A stretch of 64,000 nt of DNA, from contig JADCRB010000048.1 in NCBI GenBank assembly GCA_021464245.1, positions 186,001 through 250,000 of the forward strand. The letters are read 5' to 3'. Origin of the DNA: Carallia brachiata. Lineage: Eukaryota; Streptophyta; Magnoliopsida; Malpighiales; Rhizophoraceae. Below are positions 35,063 through 47,390 of this stretch, piece after piece (positions within the stretch are counted from its first letter, which is position 1; each line of letters opens with the position of its first letter). The notes under the pieces were generated by a model that had not been told where the DNA came from, searched no databases, and saw nothing but the letters and a program-made list of their open reading frames with translations. The translations under genes were made by a program, and so were the position numbers.

Positions 35063-36057
35063 TCGGGAAAGCAAGGAGAGAGAGAGAGAGAAGAGAGCTA
35101 AATTGAAGGGGCAAAAAAAGTGACGTTGGATTTGTATTGGAAGAAGCCGTTTGTTTCAACATCATACGCGAGTTTTATTGGACATTTAAGAATAAAAAAA
35201 TGAAGTTCGGTAGAATTTAAATCCCTACTTATTAATTGAGAGACAATTCTTTTAACCAGTTGGACAAATGTTCAACCTCGTACTGACTTTTTTATTTTTT
35301 GGGCTACAACCACTCACCGACTCTGATAACTTTCGGGTTGAAAACGTTGTGCTGAACTTACTGATGGGGCCCAAATGAGATTTTTTTAAACGAAGCTCGG
35401 CCCATTATTAATTTCGCTTATAAATTTCTTTACATAGAGAAAAAAAAGCAAAGAAGATGCCTGGCCCGAATTATACTCTCTGGGTTGGGCTTTACAATAT
35501 ATGGTTTTTGGAAAGTATTATCTGATCTTTTAGTCTCCACACAAATTTAGGCCTTGGGCCTCCATTTTGACCCAAAAAAAAAAGTCTCCTCACAAATTAT
35601 ATTTTTAAAACAAAGATAAACATACAAGATTTACTTGAAATAACAAAAAAAAAAAAAATTACTCAACGCAATAGTCCAATGAGTTTCTTGATGAATAAAA
35701 AAATAGAAGTATCAAATTTCTCAAACTATAAATTAGAAATTGTGTAGTAGTATTTTAATTTTAAAATCAAAATATATTGTGTAGACAAAAAAAAAAAAAA
35801 CAAAATCATAGTATACATTGTTCAAGTTATACTATATTGCTTTATGTCAAAGAAAAAAAAGTTATACTATATTGCTATTACACTCATTGATTTACACAGT
35901 CAAAACTGTTATGTGTTAAAAAAAAAAAACTGTTATGTGCTTTTTCAATACTTCATTTCAAGTTGCATTATAATTTTCAGTTTGCTCCTTTTTTAATTAA
36001 TATTAGGGACGACTGCTTGCAGTTGGGGTTGTTAATCACTATTGAAAGCACTCACTC
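35063..36057. other. Upstream region of the LPA3-like copy A
   Basis: No gene is seen. It starts with a short GA microsatellite (35074-35095) and contains three micro-retroposon footprints. One has target word AGTCTCC(A/T)CACAAATT at 35532-35547 and 35583-35598 around a 35-bp insert, shared with unit B. One at 35825-35876 is unit A only. One with AAAACTGTTATGTG at 35902-35915 and 35926-35939 is shared with unit B. The last 100 bp probably hold the promoter and 5' UTR of the LPA3-like gene. Confidence 0.5.
35825..35876 (+). mobile_element. Micro-retroposon footprint with 17-bp target duplication, unit A only
   Basis: AGTTATACTATATTGCT occurs at 35825-35841 and 35860-35876, around the 18-base insert TTATGTCAAAGAAAAAAA. 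Unit B has one copy of the target word (with two extra bases) near 53240 and no insert. Confidence 0.8.
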
Positions 36058-37795
36058 ATGGCTGCTGCTGCTGCTTCAGTATCAGGTTGCTTCTTTTTTA
36101 GCAGCCACCCTGTTGCCTCATCATCATGCGCAACCAAAAGCTCAACCCCCACCACTCATTCTGCCTTATCCTTTTCACCCTCCTCCAGTCGGATTTCACA
36201 TGGGATAAATTTTACTAGCTCAAGAGTCTATGCAAAATTTGAGAGATTCCAAGGTGACCCCCTTCAAGAAAATATTGAAGGGACCAACTCTAAACAGGCT
36301 CAGGGACAGCCACTATCATCGGTCCAGGAAGACCAGAAGAAGAAGAAGAAGAAGATGACAGGTTCATTTTCTTGTATAAGATCTTGATCAGTGGAGTTTA
36401 CACACCGTGTGGGTAGTGTAGAATTAGAGGGATGTAGAAATAGAATTGATGCCCAATTAATTATTTGATCTAAAATTACATTTATTGAGATTGTGAAAAT
36501 CATTTTGTTCCCGTGATAATGTCCTGTTATATGAGTAATATACAACTATGGCAATGAGAATATGTGTGTTAATCATATATTGTTCTTCATAAGCCTTTTT
36601 TGGGTGCAATTGGCCATTTCTTATCAGCATCTCAGGGCAAGTAGAAGATCCTTGTCAATGCCATTTGCCACCGCATATGTTTATTCTAGGACCGGTGATT
36701 TTTTTTCCCTTATTTTTGTATAAATTGGAATAGAAAGATTGTGTTTTTCTATGTTGAACTGCTCACACGTGTTCTGATTATGGGTAATCTGTGAATTTTC
36801 TTTTTTGCTCCACTGAAATGCACACACTTTTTGCTGCTGCTGCATTATGAGTGCCTCCGTAAATTAGTCAGCAGAGTGAAACGGTATTCTGCATCCACTA
36901 TATACTTACTGGATAAGTAAATGGGGCATCCTGTTATGTAGCATTGTAATGCGTTTTGTCTATGCATACAAAGATGCAAAGGTATTGACAAAATTTGTGT
37001 TTTCAGCTGCTTGCCTTCTGACTTGGCGGGTGCAGTCCAGCAATCTAGCCAAGGAAGTGCAGCATTTCTGTTTTCAGGAGGAATGAGAGCCACAGTATGT
37101 GACTTAGCTTAAGTTTTTTTTTTTTTTTTTTTCCAAAGATTGTAATCAGATTTTTAACTGCTTAGCTTTCTGTAGGTTGAGCTCCTAATTGCTCAGCTGC
37201 AATTTCTAGATGATGAAGGCGCACAAGCTGAGCTCTGGGAAGTGTCAAGGATTTTCTTGGACACACTTACTGAAGAGACAGGATGCCAGGTTTGTTATCA
37301 GTCCAAGTTAGGGAACTAAAATGCACAGAATCAGTAACTGATGATGTGAGGCACCAGAAAAGGCCGTAAAATGTTATGGTGTTGCCTAATAGAACTGAAC
37401 CCTCAGGAGTCAGGCTTGCCTCAAAGTTTGAAAGGCCAGCAATCCTTGAAAGCTTTTTACTAAAGATGATATCCTCACTTCTAGACAAGATTATTCTTGG
37501 TACTTTATTCAACCCCACATTAGAACTTGGTTGTTGGCCGTGGACAAATTTGAGTAGAGCTTGCACCATTTCCACATGCTTGAACTATCTGATATTGATG
37601 GTATAAATAAAAAGACATAATGATTGAGGGGACAATTAGAATTGTATTGGCTAGTTAGCTTTTGGACATTTGTACATAAGCCTTCAAAATATTTAGGGAA
37701 TCTTGTTTTCAGAGAGTTAAAGCTGTATTTTCAGATGCTGGTGCTTCCACACTTCTAAAGTATCAGTGGAAAGATGCGGCTTTTGGATTCTCAAG
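36058..37795 (+). pseudogene. LPA3: LPA3-like gene, truncated copy in unit A (exons 1-4)
   Basis: Exon 1 (36058-36361) encodes a serine-rich N terminus like a chloroplast transit peptide (MAAAAASVSGCFFFSS). Exons 2 (37007-37094), 3 (37176-37289) and 4 (37713-37795) follow with good GT-AG borders. Exon 3 is intact here (VELLIAQLQFLDDEGAQAEL) and exon 4 gives the DUF1995 segment RVKAVF(S/P)DAGAS. Two faults: exon 1 lacks one base in its GAA/AAG run, so its acidic end reads as lysines and the frame into exon 2 is lost; and exons 5-9 are absent because the segmental duplication joint (37907) lies in intron 4. LPA3 helps insert the CP43 protein during photosystem II assembly. This copy cannot make it. 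Confidence 0.85.
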
Positions 37796-37907
37796 GTAGT
37801 TCTCTCTATATTGATAAACTCATCTAATGTTCGGTTCACAAATCAATTTTTTTCAAATTGATTCCTCGCTTTGTTGTATATCTGATTATATTCATTGGGA
37901 AAAAAAT

Positions 37908-37925
37908 TCTACAATTATACAAATT
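37908..37925. other. Filler DNA at the segmental duplication joint
   Basis: Eighteen bases, TCTACAATTATACAAATT, separate the right edge of unit A from the left edge of unit B. They match neither the sequence after 55298 nor that before 17475, as expected for end joining or template switching with filler. Confidence 0.7.
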
Positions 37926-39033
37926 GAAGCGAAGTTGAAGTTAAGCAATCTCGGGGATCATTATTATCTCTACAATTCTTCGTCTTCAAGAGCAATGCCA
38001 TTAACTTGTGGTGGTCTCCAATTTTGGTTGACAACAATCAAGGCATTTGTTCGCAGGGCATAGTTCTCTTTTTTCTTCTTTAAAAACGATAAAAGTAATA
38101 AAACAGTATTTTTTTTTTTTAAAAAAAGAACATTCTTACATGAAATTTCAGAAAAAAAAGCCACATAACTTTCGACTAGTCAACATTTTGCTGACGTAGA
38201 CAATATTTGATCATCGTGTAATATAGATAACGAAAGACTAATGGAGATAGACAAATATATAATTATGAAATAAATTTAAAGTTTGGAATTCAAAAAAAAA
38301 AAGTGAATAAAGATCAAAAAGTGCCAAAATGTAATGGACAAAATCATATTTTTTGTTGAGTTCTTTTGGCTTCATGGTTCTTTACATATAATAGAAAAGA
38401 TAAAAAAAATTATTATTAATAAAATAATTAATGAATGAGTAACAATATTTAATTTCTACGATAGTACTTTTGAAATAAAAATTCCAATTTTGTTTTCATG
38501 AAGTTGGGTTCAATTGGGAATTTGAACTTAAGACTCTCATGAATTGAAGCAACTTCAATAATAGGTATTTAGCTAAGTCCCATAGGTACAATTTCAAGTT
38601 TCTAAGTTATTATTAAGTTACTAATTCAACATCTTTCATTAATCTTGGAAGGAGAATGCAATTACCTATATAATGGCATACGATTGACATTCAAACGTGC
38701 CCTTAGGCAAACACCGAGGTTGGCCATTCTAATTGTCATAGTAAATAAGGCTATCCATTATTTTTCTTATTTTTGTGCTCACGAGTGACTGTCGTCATCA
38801 ATATTTATGAATGTTTATTACACATGCATTGTTGCCCTGTTGAACAATTGTCACAAGTTTATATGTATGTAAGATATGAGATGAGATTATAATAGCATAT
38901 TAATTAGTTAAGATTAAAAATTCGTGGGGATGTAATACCGAATCCGTAAAATCATAAACTGGCTTTTTTATCATTCAAGGTTTCTATAAATTATCTCTTA
39001 AAAACAGAAAAGCAAGAAAAAAAATGCATTTAT

Positions 39034-40017
39034 CTATAAATGGGGTAAAATCCAGTCCGGTTGTGACCAATCTTTTGTGACATCAGGACACGGCAAAATT
39101 AAGGTTGTGCTCTTTTCCTCAAGGTTGAAAGCATAGAGACTTCTATCCCGAGGCATCGTGAAGTATACTGTATTGGCTTCAATTCCTGATTCTGTAGCTA
39201 GGCATGAAGTTGTGCAAAATTTACCAATAAAGAACGCTCGGTCGCCAATACTTTCAATTTCAATGAATTCCTTCTTACCCATGTCCATCTTTTGAATTGC
39301 GATGTCACGCACATGATGTGATTCTCTATAGGCCCAAAATACGAATGTCACAAGGAACACCTCGCCACTTAATTCCACCAATCTTGACCTATACAAAGGT
39401 GCCTCCAGTACTGGCATCACTTTGATTGCCTGAGCTTTCACAATGATTTTATCGCTGGTCCCAATATCTAGATTGACAAGTCTGTTTTCATATGGATAGG
39501 AAATACGGGCATAAATTATTCCACCACAAGGAACAGCATCACAGAGTTCGCCATCACTGTCAATCTTTAATTGTTGGTAAGACCAATCGGCATTACCAGG
39601 CTTGCAAAACCTAAGAGTTGCATGACCCACTTCATCTGCATCCATAAACAGGACAATGCAACCTGGATCATCTGGAGGTGCTGAGAGGAGACAGGATGTG
39701 AATGAAAAATCACCCCAAGGAGGCAATTGGATTTTCTCCATTGAGACAGGATTCAACAGAAAGCAATCATCATCATTTGAATTAATATATTCATCAAGAA
39801 AGATCATCCAACCAAAATAACTACCCGCGTAAAGCTTTCTGCGCATTTTTTGAATGCTCTTGACATAAACACAATTTTCTGATAAACTATAGAATGTTTG
39901 GTTCTGTCCATTTTTGCCATGGATAAACATAAGCCATGGGTGCAACTGAGGAGGTGGAGGAACTGAGCGAAGATTTCGCCGCTTTTCTTGTTGCTGCTTC
40001 TCGTCAAACTCTTCCAT
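39034..40017 (-). CDS. DUF295 (KIB-type beta-propeller) protein without F-box, unit B copy
   Basis: An uninterrupted 327-residue ORF, collinear with the unit A gene at 18620-19603 without any gap. About 20 residues differ, for example LLPW to LPPW in the NPVSMEKIQ segment, SYRCEDR to SYPYENR, and ASREKHH to AYRESHH. As in its twin the F-box is absent and the DUF295 body is complete, from HPWLMFIHGKNG to MPRDRSLYAFNLEE. That both copies stay open while the neighbouring F-box twins have both broken hints at selection to keep them, but this needs a substitution-rate test. Upstream sequence is conserved between the copies for more than 2 kb, so the promoters were probably duplicated as well. Confidence 0.8.
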   Translation of the reverse strand: MEEFDEKQQQEKRRNLRSVPPPPQLHPWLMFIHGKNGQNQTFYSLSENCVYVKSIQKMRRKLYAGSYFGWMIFLDEYINSNDDDCFLLNPVSMEKIQLPPWGDFSFTSCLLSAPPDDPGCIVLFMDADEVGHATLRFCKPGNADWSYQQLKIDSDGELCDAVPCGGIIYARISYPYENRLVNLDIGTSDKIIVKAQAIKVMPVLEAPLYRSRLVELSGEVFLVTFVFWAYRESHHVRDIAIQKMDMGKKEFIEIESIGDRAFFIGKFCTTSCLATESGIEANTVYFTMPRDRSLYAFNLEEKSTTLILPCPDVTKDWSQPDWILPHL

Positions 40018-42483
40018 GTTGCCTTAAGAATTTTGTTTGCTATGATTATGTGTTCTATTAATCGAAAAATGTAAATGTAAACAATTATTTTAATTTCAAG
40101 AAAACTAAACAGAAATAAATTTAATGCAAATATTCACCAACCAAACAAATACAATGATAAGAAAAGCAAGATAAAGTGTTTTAGGGACACTTAAATGGCT
40201 AAAACTTGAGATTTTGATTTTAGAAGTCTTGAATTCTAATCTAAGTAGGAAATATAAGGTTTATAAAAATTTAAAAAACTATCTTATTGTGTATCTCACA
40301 ATCTAATATATCTCCTAATGAAAAAAAAAAAAAAGCAAGACAAAAGGATGATCCAATTTAAAACACGAATAAGAGAATCTAATTAATAAATAACTAGATT
40401 CCTATCTACGCTGATATTGATGTATACTTTTGTGAAAAATTAAATATCAAGACACATTAAGTTGATGACCAAACAGTTTATGACGACACATACATATTTT
40501 TTTACATGCTTGAAAACCATGGAATAAGATAAAGACTTAGCTAAACTTTGATGAACCAATGTGAAAAAACATGACATGTTAGATTGATAACAAGAAATCA
40601 GAAATTGCAAAAAAGAAATCAAAAGAAAATTACTTTTGGAATGATTTTGTGTAACTTTTGGAGAGATTGCTTCTAATTTCAGTATGAATTGCCAGATAGA
40701 GACACTATAAGAGTTTGGCTTCCAAAGAGCTACAAAGTCAACCTAGAATAGCAAGGAAGATGCGTAGAGAATTTATGGTTGGGTTATAAGTTCACTCGAA
40801 CAAAAAAAATAAGCGATTGTTGTGCATATATCGACACCAAGTATGCTTGTCAAAATTTATATCACGCGTTATGTCCTCCAAGAATGGACACTAGAAAAAC
40901 AATTACAGTTCAACATGTATGGATCTCTTTGCTTTAGATTAAATTAAACTATACATGAAACACCAACTAACTCTTCTTTTCATGTACTTTGGATTGAAAG
41001 TCATAAATTAAATAATATATACGTTGCAATCATGTGGTGCACTGGTGCTTCTGGTTGGTTTACAAGACTAAAATATTAGAATCCTTGAAATTCTAATAAC
41101 ATACATAAAAACAACATATATTTGGAAAAAAAAGAAAATATCTCGGTCCTGCCAAATTAATTTTGCACTCGTAAATTGTAGTTGCCAGACATTGGCTATC
41201 GTACACTACAAAGAAGAACTATCTCAAAAAAAGGGACTATATACCCCATCCACTATCGGTGGCCTTGCCCCTATGGACCATCCAAACAAATCCAATGCAA
41301 GATTAGTTATAAAAACCCACCACTTAAAAAAAAAAAAATGGGATGCAATGCCCATTGTAGAATGTTCACAGTAGGATTGATTTATCTAGGGCCACTCCTA
41401 CTATTTTGTTAACTTTTCTTTCCCGACAGAGGCTAAAAAAAACAGGTGAATCAAATGTCTTACCGCAAATTTTTGCATGCTGTTAATGTCTAACTTGGAT
41501 ATTTGATTAGAGGAGAACAACTATTGATAGAATTTTTTTTTTCTACGATTGAAACTAAAACTCATGTTTTGCAGGAATTTGAAGAACAATATATTTTAGT
41601 TTCGGACACATAAGGAATTTTCCTTGCAACTAATGAAACTAATTTTTTGTCAACAGAAAAATAGAATATAATAGTATGTCAGAGTAAGAAAATTACCCGA
41701 CTCCAGGAGACTATCCTTCAGATCTGTTATGCATATTTCTTTTGCCCCCTACTCTTATTTAGAAGGTTGGCAAGGGTAGTGTATATATAGGTGAGATTGT
41801 AAGAGGGCCGTTTTTGTATTATACCCCAATTAGGAGTTGGGATTCTTTTTCCTATTTGAATACGGTATTCATCTCTCTACAAGAGAAGTATAATGGAGTT
41901 CAACTATGAAAAAAGACTTGTAGCAATTGTTTAATGCAACTTGTAATATTCAAGAGGAAAAAAATCATGTTTCCTTTTGATACAAAAGAAAAAAAAAACA
42001 AACTCGGTTTTATGATGGTCACCCAAAACACTGGATAAGCAAAAATTTAGTTTTACATGTTTGACGTTTTGCATTTAAGTTTTATATTTTGAATTGTTTG
42101 AATTAAGTTTTAAATATTAATAAATTTTTTTTAATTAAGTCAAAACTTTAATCACAATGACTTTTAATTGTTAAGTATTGTGTCTGACCACATTTTAAAA
42201 TTAGTAAAAATAAAAAATATTTAGTTTAAATGTATTAAAATAAATTAATAGTAAAAATAAGTAGAAACAATTAAACTAAAATAATATTGTATTGAAAAAT
42301 ATATCCAAAAAAACAAAACAGAAACCAGAAAAATGATTGGAAATTCGTTAAATTCAAATCATTACGTTTTTCCACAATTTATATGCGATCCAAAACCTCC
42401 AAATCCTGTTTTCATTCACTCTTCTAAACAAACTTCGATCCAAAAACACCTAGAATATAAAACTTCAACCAAAAAAACAAAAA
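40018..42483. other. Intergenic upstream of the unit B DUF295 gene
   Basis: This is the counterpart of 19604-22257. No gene is recognised. It lacks the MULE-MITE and the micro-retroposon of unit A. Near 41240 it carries about 16 bp (ACTAT...ACTAT around ATACCCCATCC) that unit A lacks, a typical deletion between 5-bp direct repeats. Confidence 0.5.
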
Positions 42484-42970
42484 GTTTATGACACTGTCGC
42501 CCCGGACCACCGCTGCTGCCACACGTGCAGCCGCCGCAGTCAAGAGTCGCCCACCTGGAATCGCCGTGTGCCGATGTACGTATTACTACCAGCCCCGCGT
42601 TGGAATCTTGCCGGAAAATCTCTGAGGAGCAGCCCGAATTCTGCTGTCTTATGCCTGCGCCGCCGCCACCCGCCGCTCTGTCACCCATTCCTGACGTTCG
42701 AGACCAAACCAGAAAGATTCGTTAGCTTCCGATCTAGGCTTCCCTGCCGCCGACGCGTCCAGATCTTGGCTCCGATCTGGGGACCCGTCGAATCCTCTTG
42801 CGCATGCCGCCGCAGCCGTCGTTCCATCGTCAGCCAAAATGTACATTGCCAAAGGCGCCACCCTCGACTCTGCTCCATTCGTCTCCGAGGCCCCCAACTG
42901 CCATGACTGAGTTCGTCGGCGCTGCCACAAATTAAGAGCCGAGGATCATTCCTTCTTTACGTCAACCTTC
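42484..42970. other. GC-rich island of unknown origin, unit B copy
   Basis: This is the counterpart of 22258-22740, nearly identical and again with overlapping unsupported frames on both strands. No domain is recognised. Confidence 0.45.
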
Positions 42971-42997
42971 AAAGTGCCGATAAATTGTGGGAAGAAG

Positions 42998-45900
42998 GGA
43001 ACATCCAAATCTTTGAGGATCAATTTTATAAAAAAAAAATATTATGCTTATAATTAAATTATAATTTAAACGTTAAGCACTAATTTAAAATTTTGGTCCA
43101 ATAATAAATAATATCATTTCTTTTATTTTTAAAAATAATTCTATCTTATCTAACATATACTCCTAAAATCCTTTTTTTCGTTTTTTTTTAATTTTTGTGA
43201 AATTTAAAATTTTATTTTTATTTCATATGAAAGAAAAAAAAGAAAAGTTGTCCAACCCTTATTAAAAATAAAAAAAAAGCTTAATAATTAGTTTTATTAA
43301 AAATATTTTTAGTTTATCAGTAATGATCCAAAATGTTTTTTAATTAAAATCTTATTATGTTATTTTCATTAGATTAATTATATATTTTTATCATTTTTTT
43401 TATTAAATATGTTGACATGCCATTTTATTAAACAAAATTTACCACCTCAAATATCATGCTCTCAAATGCTGAAAATTAATATTTTTTATTTCAAAATTTC
43501 TCAATAATTAAAAAAATAAAAAAAAAAAACGATTCATTTCTCCCTCTTCTCACTTTCCTCTCTCCTTTCTCTCTCTTCTCCTGTCTCCCTTTCTCTCTCT
43601 TCACCTCTCTCTCCTCCCTGTCTGCCTTCTGCCTCCTCCATTTCTTCCTCTTCGCCCCTCTCTCTCTCTTCTCGGTGCAATCGAAGTGACTAATGCCAAA
43701 TTTATAATAAGGGACCTACACCACGCAATTGAAGCATGCCTGCAAGCCTTTGCCCCGTTGCTATTTGGCAGATTTGTTTTTAGGCAAAAATAATTAGTTG
43801 ATGTTTTTCTAATCCTTTCTTTTTTAATATTAGTGAATTTATTTTTATAAATAAATTTAATATTTTATTTTTAAAATTAGTTCTTTATATAAATTTAAAA
43901 ATAATGTACGAATGACAATTAAAACAAATATTAATTTTAGTGCTTAATTTTAGTTATTTTTTTATAAAAATATTAAAATAATAATAAAGGTTAGTTAATT
44001 ATTTGTAAAGAGAAAAAAGTTATTTTAATATATTATACTATTTTGTCCTATAACTTCTAAATACGAGATAAGATAATTATTTTATATTATTTAAATACAA
44101 TATACGCTAGTAGTCTAACTTATTTTATACTATATTGACCTACAATATCTTATATCCAATTTGAATACTGAACGCATAGATTATTGGATAGGTTTATGAG
44201 ATTATTATTTTTTGATGTCTTTTTGGTTTTGATATATTTTTTAATACAATATTATTTTGGTTTAATTATTTAGAAGTATTTTTATTTCTTTATTGATGAT
44301 AATATTTAGAAGTATTTTTATTTTTATTTTTTGATCTTAATAGACATAAAATACACATTCTTTGTTTTTAATAATTTGAAATTTTGGTCAATCTTAATGA
44401 TCAAATGCCTTTTTGCCCAAAATTAAACTCAATTATAATAAATTCATTAACGTTTATGACTGAATTGATACAACTTAAACGCACGGAACTTCGTTACAAT
44501 AACACAGAGCGTATGGGACTAATATTTTGCTTATTCCCCGAACATCATTAACATTCGTGCAAAAGCCTGGAAATAATCTCTAAGAATTCATATGTCACGT
44601 AAATACCACCAATGTAACATCCATCTTCTTTCAAAAATTAAGAGAATAATTGACCATTCCAATTTGGTAAGTCAGTAATCTCTGTTTATTAAGTGTGTTT
44701 ATATAGTTTTACTCTTAAATTTTTTAGATTTATAAATTAAATAAGTCAAAAATTTTATGTACTTCTATACTTGTAAAATTCAGAATAATTTCTGTTTTTT
44801 TCTACTTTGCCATTTTTTTTCTCATTAAACATTTCCTACCCTCAACCAAATACGTGGCTGACGACGAATCTATTAGTGTGCACATGGAGGGTTTTGCTCA
44901 TCATTAAGTTAAGGAAAATAAATTACAACGTTAATTATTCTAATAACGCAAACAATAAAAGTTGTGGGTACAGAATTGAGATAGAATCCATCCAAGTTCT
45001 CTTAGAAAAGAAAAAAAAATTGATTTTTTTGTTAAATTTTAGAATAACACTAAATATATTTAATATTATATTATATACATTTAGAATTTAATTTAAAGAA
45101 TAAAAAATAAAAACCGTATTTAATTACTTTTTAGTTAAATCTTCTGTGCACCTATCAATGGCTGTCAAGGAAATTTAGTCTATCGTTTATTTTTTTTGGG
45201 TGCAAAAGTAGAATTTAGTCTATCATGTCAGCATATCATGACTTATTTCACTTATTGACACCTTAATTACTTGGCATTTGTGAGTGGAGTGGCAATTGGT
45301 GGTAGCATGACATGCCTAATTTAGGGATGACATGGTGGATGAAATTATCTCGTATATTATTGGAATTGGTAATTTGTTGGCTTCTAATAAGCCATAATTC
45401 AGTGACTCGCCTCCATCAATTGTTTGTTTGTTTGTTTTGTTTTTCCTTGTAATTTTAGGTATTTGTTAAATTTATTTATTTTTTGTGAGTAAAATTTATT
45501 TATAATCTTACACTATACAAATATATCTTTTTATTTTTTATTTTAAATAAATCTTATTCATTATATAGCATAAAATTATAAAAAATTTATACTCATTTAA
45601 AAATCTGAGTTAAATTAAAAATACTAATAAATTTTTAACCATCCGTCAATCTGTTTTCTTGGGTGGACACGTTTGCCTTGGACACGAATTATCGGTGCCT
45701 TGAATTATATAAATATTTCTTCTATGCTAATAGATGTACATTGGAGTCCATAAAATCCAAAATTAAGGTAGTATTCCACTGCCCATGGGTGCCAGCTTGC
45801 TCCTATGACATCAGATTGGAACAGAAGTACCATGTCCAACTGGACAGTGGAAAAGGTGACAACCAAACTTAAGTGTGAGCCTATAATTTGCTAGTAAGTC

Positions 45901-46085
45901 CACTAATTGGCTAAATTAGTCAAAAAAAAAAAAAATCAAGGAAAACAAGTAGACATTATAAGACTTATCAATTATAAAAAGGGAAAACAAAAATCAAGAA
46001 AGCGTGTGTATATCTTACTTAAATTTGTAAGATATTCTATGTGATTACTAGTCTCCCTCAGAAATTGGATCATCTAGCTAGAATG
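42998..46085. other. Intergenic downstream of the unit B F-box gene
   Basis: This is the counterpart of 23325-26478. It begins with the remaining right end of the foldback element (about 43015-43105), then has the shorter pyrimidine tract (43540-43672). No gene is recognised. Confidence 0.45.
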
Positions 46086-47267
46086 TCATTGAAGCTCCTC
46101 GTCAGAATGCCTTTCGAAGTTGGGTTGAATCCAACAACAGTTCAACTTTTCTGTTGTGCCATAGAAGTCCTTACTGCTGACATAGTCAAGTGTTAAACAA
46201 TGAAATCTGTCTGTTACTTGAGAATAGAACACAGAATGTTGCTTGTCCTGAAATCTTGAAAAGAAGATTGTGTTTCTCACTCCCAGTGCTTGGGTTTCTT
46301 TAAATGTGGCAGAGAACGACGAGATGAGACTAAGAAATAATGTGTTGTTTCCTAAGTTGGTCACTGTCTTCCAAGACATTGATGGTTCATCAAGCTTGAA
46401 AATCTTTATAGATTCCCCTGCACGACCCTCAAAGACACTCATCAATTCACCTTTCCACTTAATTAAATAGCTTCTCCGAATCGAAGTGCAGGGTTTGTTT
46501 GGCTTCTAAAAAACACTCCATGCATCTTTGCCTTCCTTTTTTGGGTCAAATATGCCCAAATTCCCTTCCATGCCCAAGCAGTAGAAAATCCCATTGTGGA
46601 AAACAGGGTTACAGTAAGCTGGAATGAAATCAGCTTGCGTACAAGTCAACTCATCTGAAAGGATACGGGTCCAACAGTTTTCACCGTGGCGTATGTAGCT
46701 TAATGAAAGAGTTGAAGCATCATGTATCCCCAAAATTATACAATCCGGTGATGTAGGTATAGATGAAAAAGTAATAGTTGCATAACAATAATAGTATACC
46801 TCTATACGAGGAAGGTCAATCCGTTCCCTTGTAATAGGGTTGAAAAAGAAGACTTGTCCATGGGGTACAGACATTAGAAGCCATCCATCCTTTGAGCACC
46901 GAATTGTGGCGTTGCTGCCTATTCCTGCAGGGATGTTCAAACTGTATCTATCCTTTGAGCACTGAACTTTGGCGTCGGCTATTTCAGGGATGTCCAAAGT
47001 GTATGTAGTCTTATTGATGGGATGATAAAAGTTGCAAATGGAATTATCACGTCCAATGAACATCAATAAGGGAAATTGAATGATGTTTGTTAGTGTGCTT
47101 GAAGGATCAATCAAATGCATAGAAGCAAGTGCAGTGGTCGGGACTGACTTCCATGCTTTGCAAACACAATTTATGATTACACTATCTTTGCCTAAAAGCA
47201 AAGATTTAATCAGAGACACTATATCACTAGGAAGGCTGGACCAATTTGTCTCGGTAGCTTTCTCCAT
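46086..47267 (-). pseudogene. F-box/DUF295 protein with premature stop (unit B copy)
   Basis: The start is MEKATETNWSSLPSDIV at 47267. The F-box (LPSDIVSLIKSLLLG, VCKAWKS) and the DUF295 body run without the frameshift of unit A (RIEVYYYCYATITFSS bridges that place). The frame then meets a stop near 46506, right after KKEGKDAWSVF, where unit A reads VLRRPKKP: the arginine codon CGG of unit A corresponds to TAG here. The same frame stays open downstream to 46086 (KPCTSIRRSYLIKW... to EELQ), and the C terminus is four residues shorter than in unit A because TGG became TGA. Unless read through, the product is about 250 residues with F-box but an incomplete propeller. Confidence 0.82.
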
Positions 47268-47390
47268 TGCATCTGAAAACCTGCTACGGAAATTTAACAA
47301 ACCACATAAGCTTAAAAGAAAGGGTTTCTTTGAATAAAAAAGAATTTTTGTGTTGAGATGTGAGTGGATTGAAATAGATAATTGAAACAT

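Larger units (their letters stand above)
17475..37907. repeat. Segmental duplication, unit A (20.4 kb)
   Basis: This block is repeated directly as 37926-55298. Homology starts at GAAGCGAAGTTGA (17475 and 37926) and ends at TTGGGAAAAAAAT (37907 and 55298). The order and orientation of every landmark are the same in both units: DUF295 gene, GC-rich island, pyrimidine tract, F-box gene, GUX exon fragment, repeated exon-like units, LPA3 exons 1-4. Unit A keeps about 4 kb (30.5-34.5 kb) that unit B lacks, and a foldback element of which unit B has only the end. The paired DUF295 genes differ at about 20 of 327 residues, so the duplication is not recent. Confidence 0.93.
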
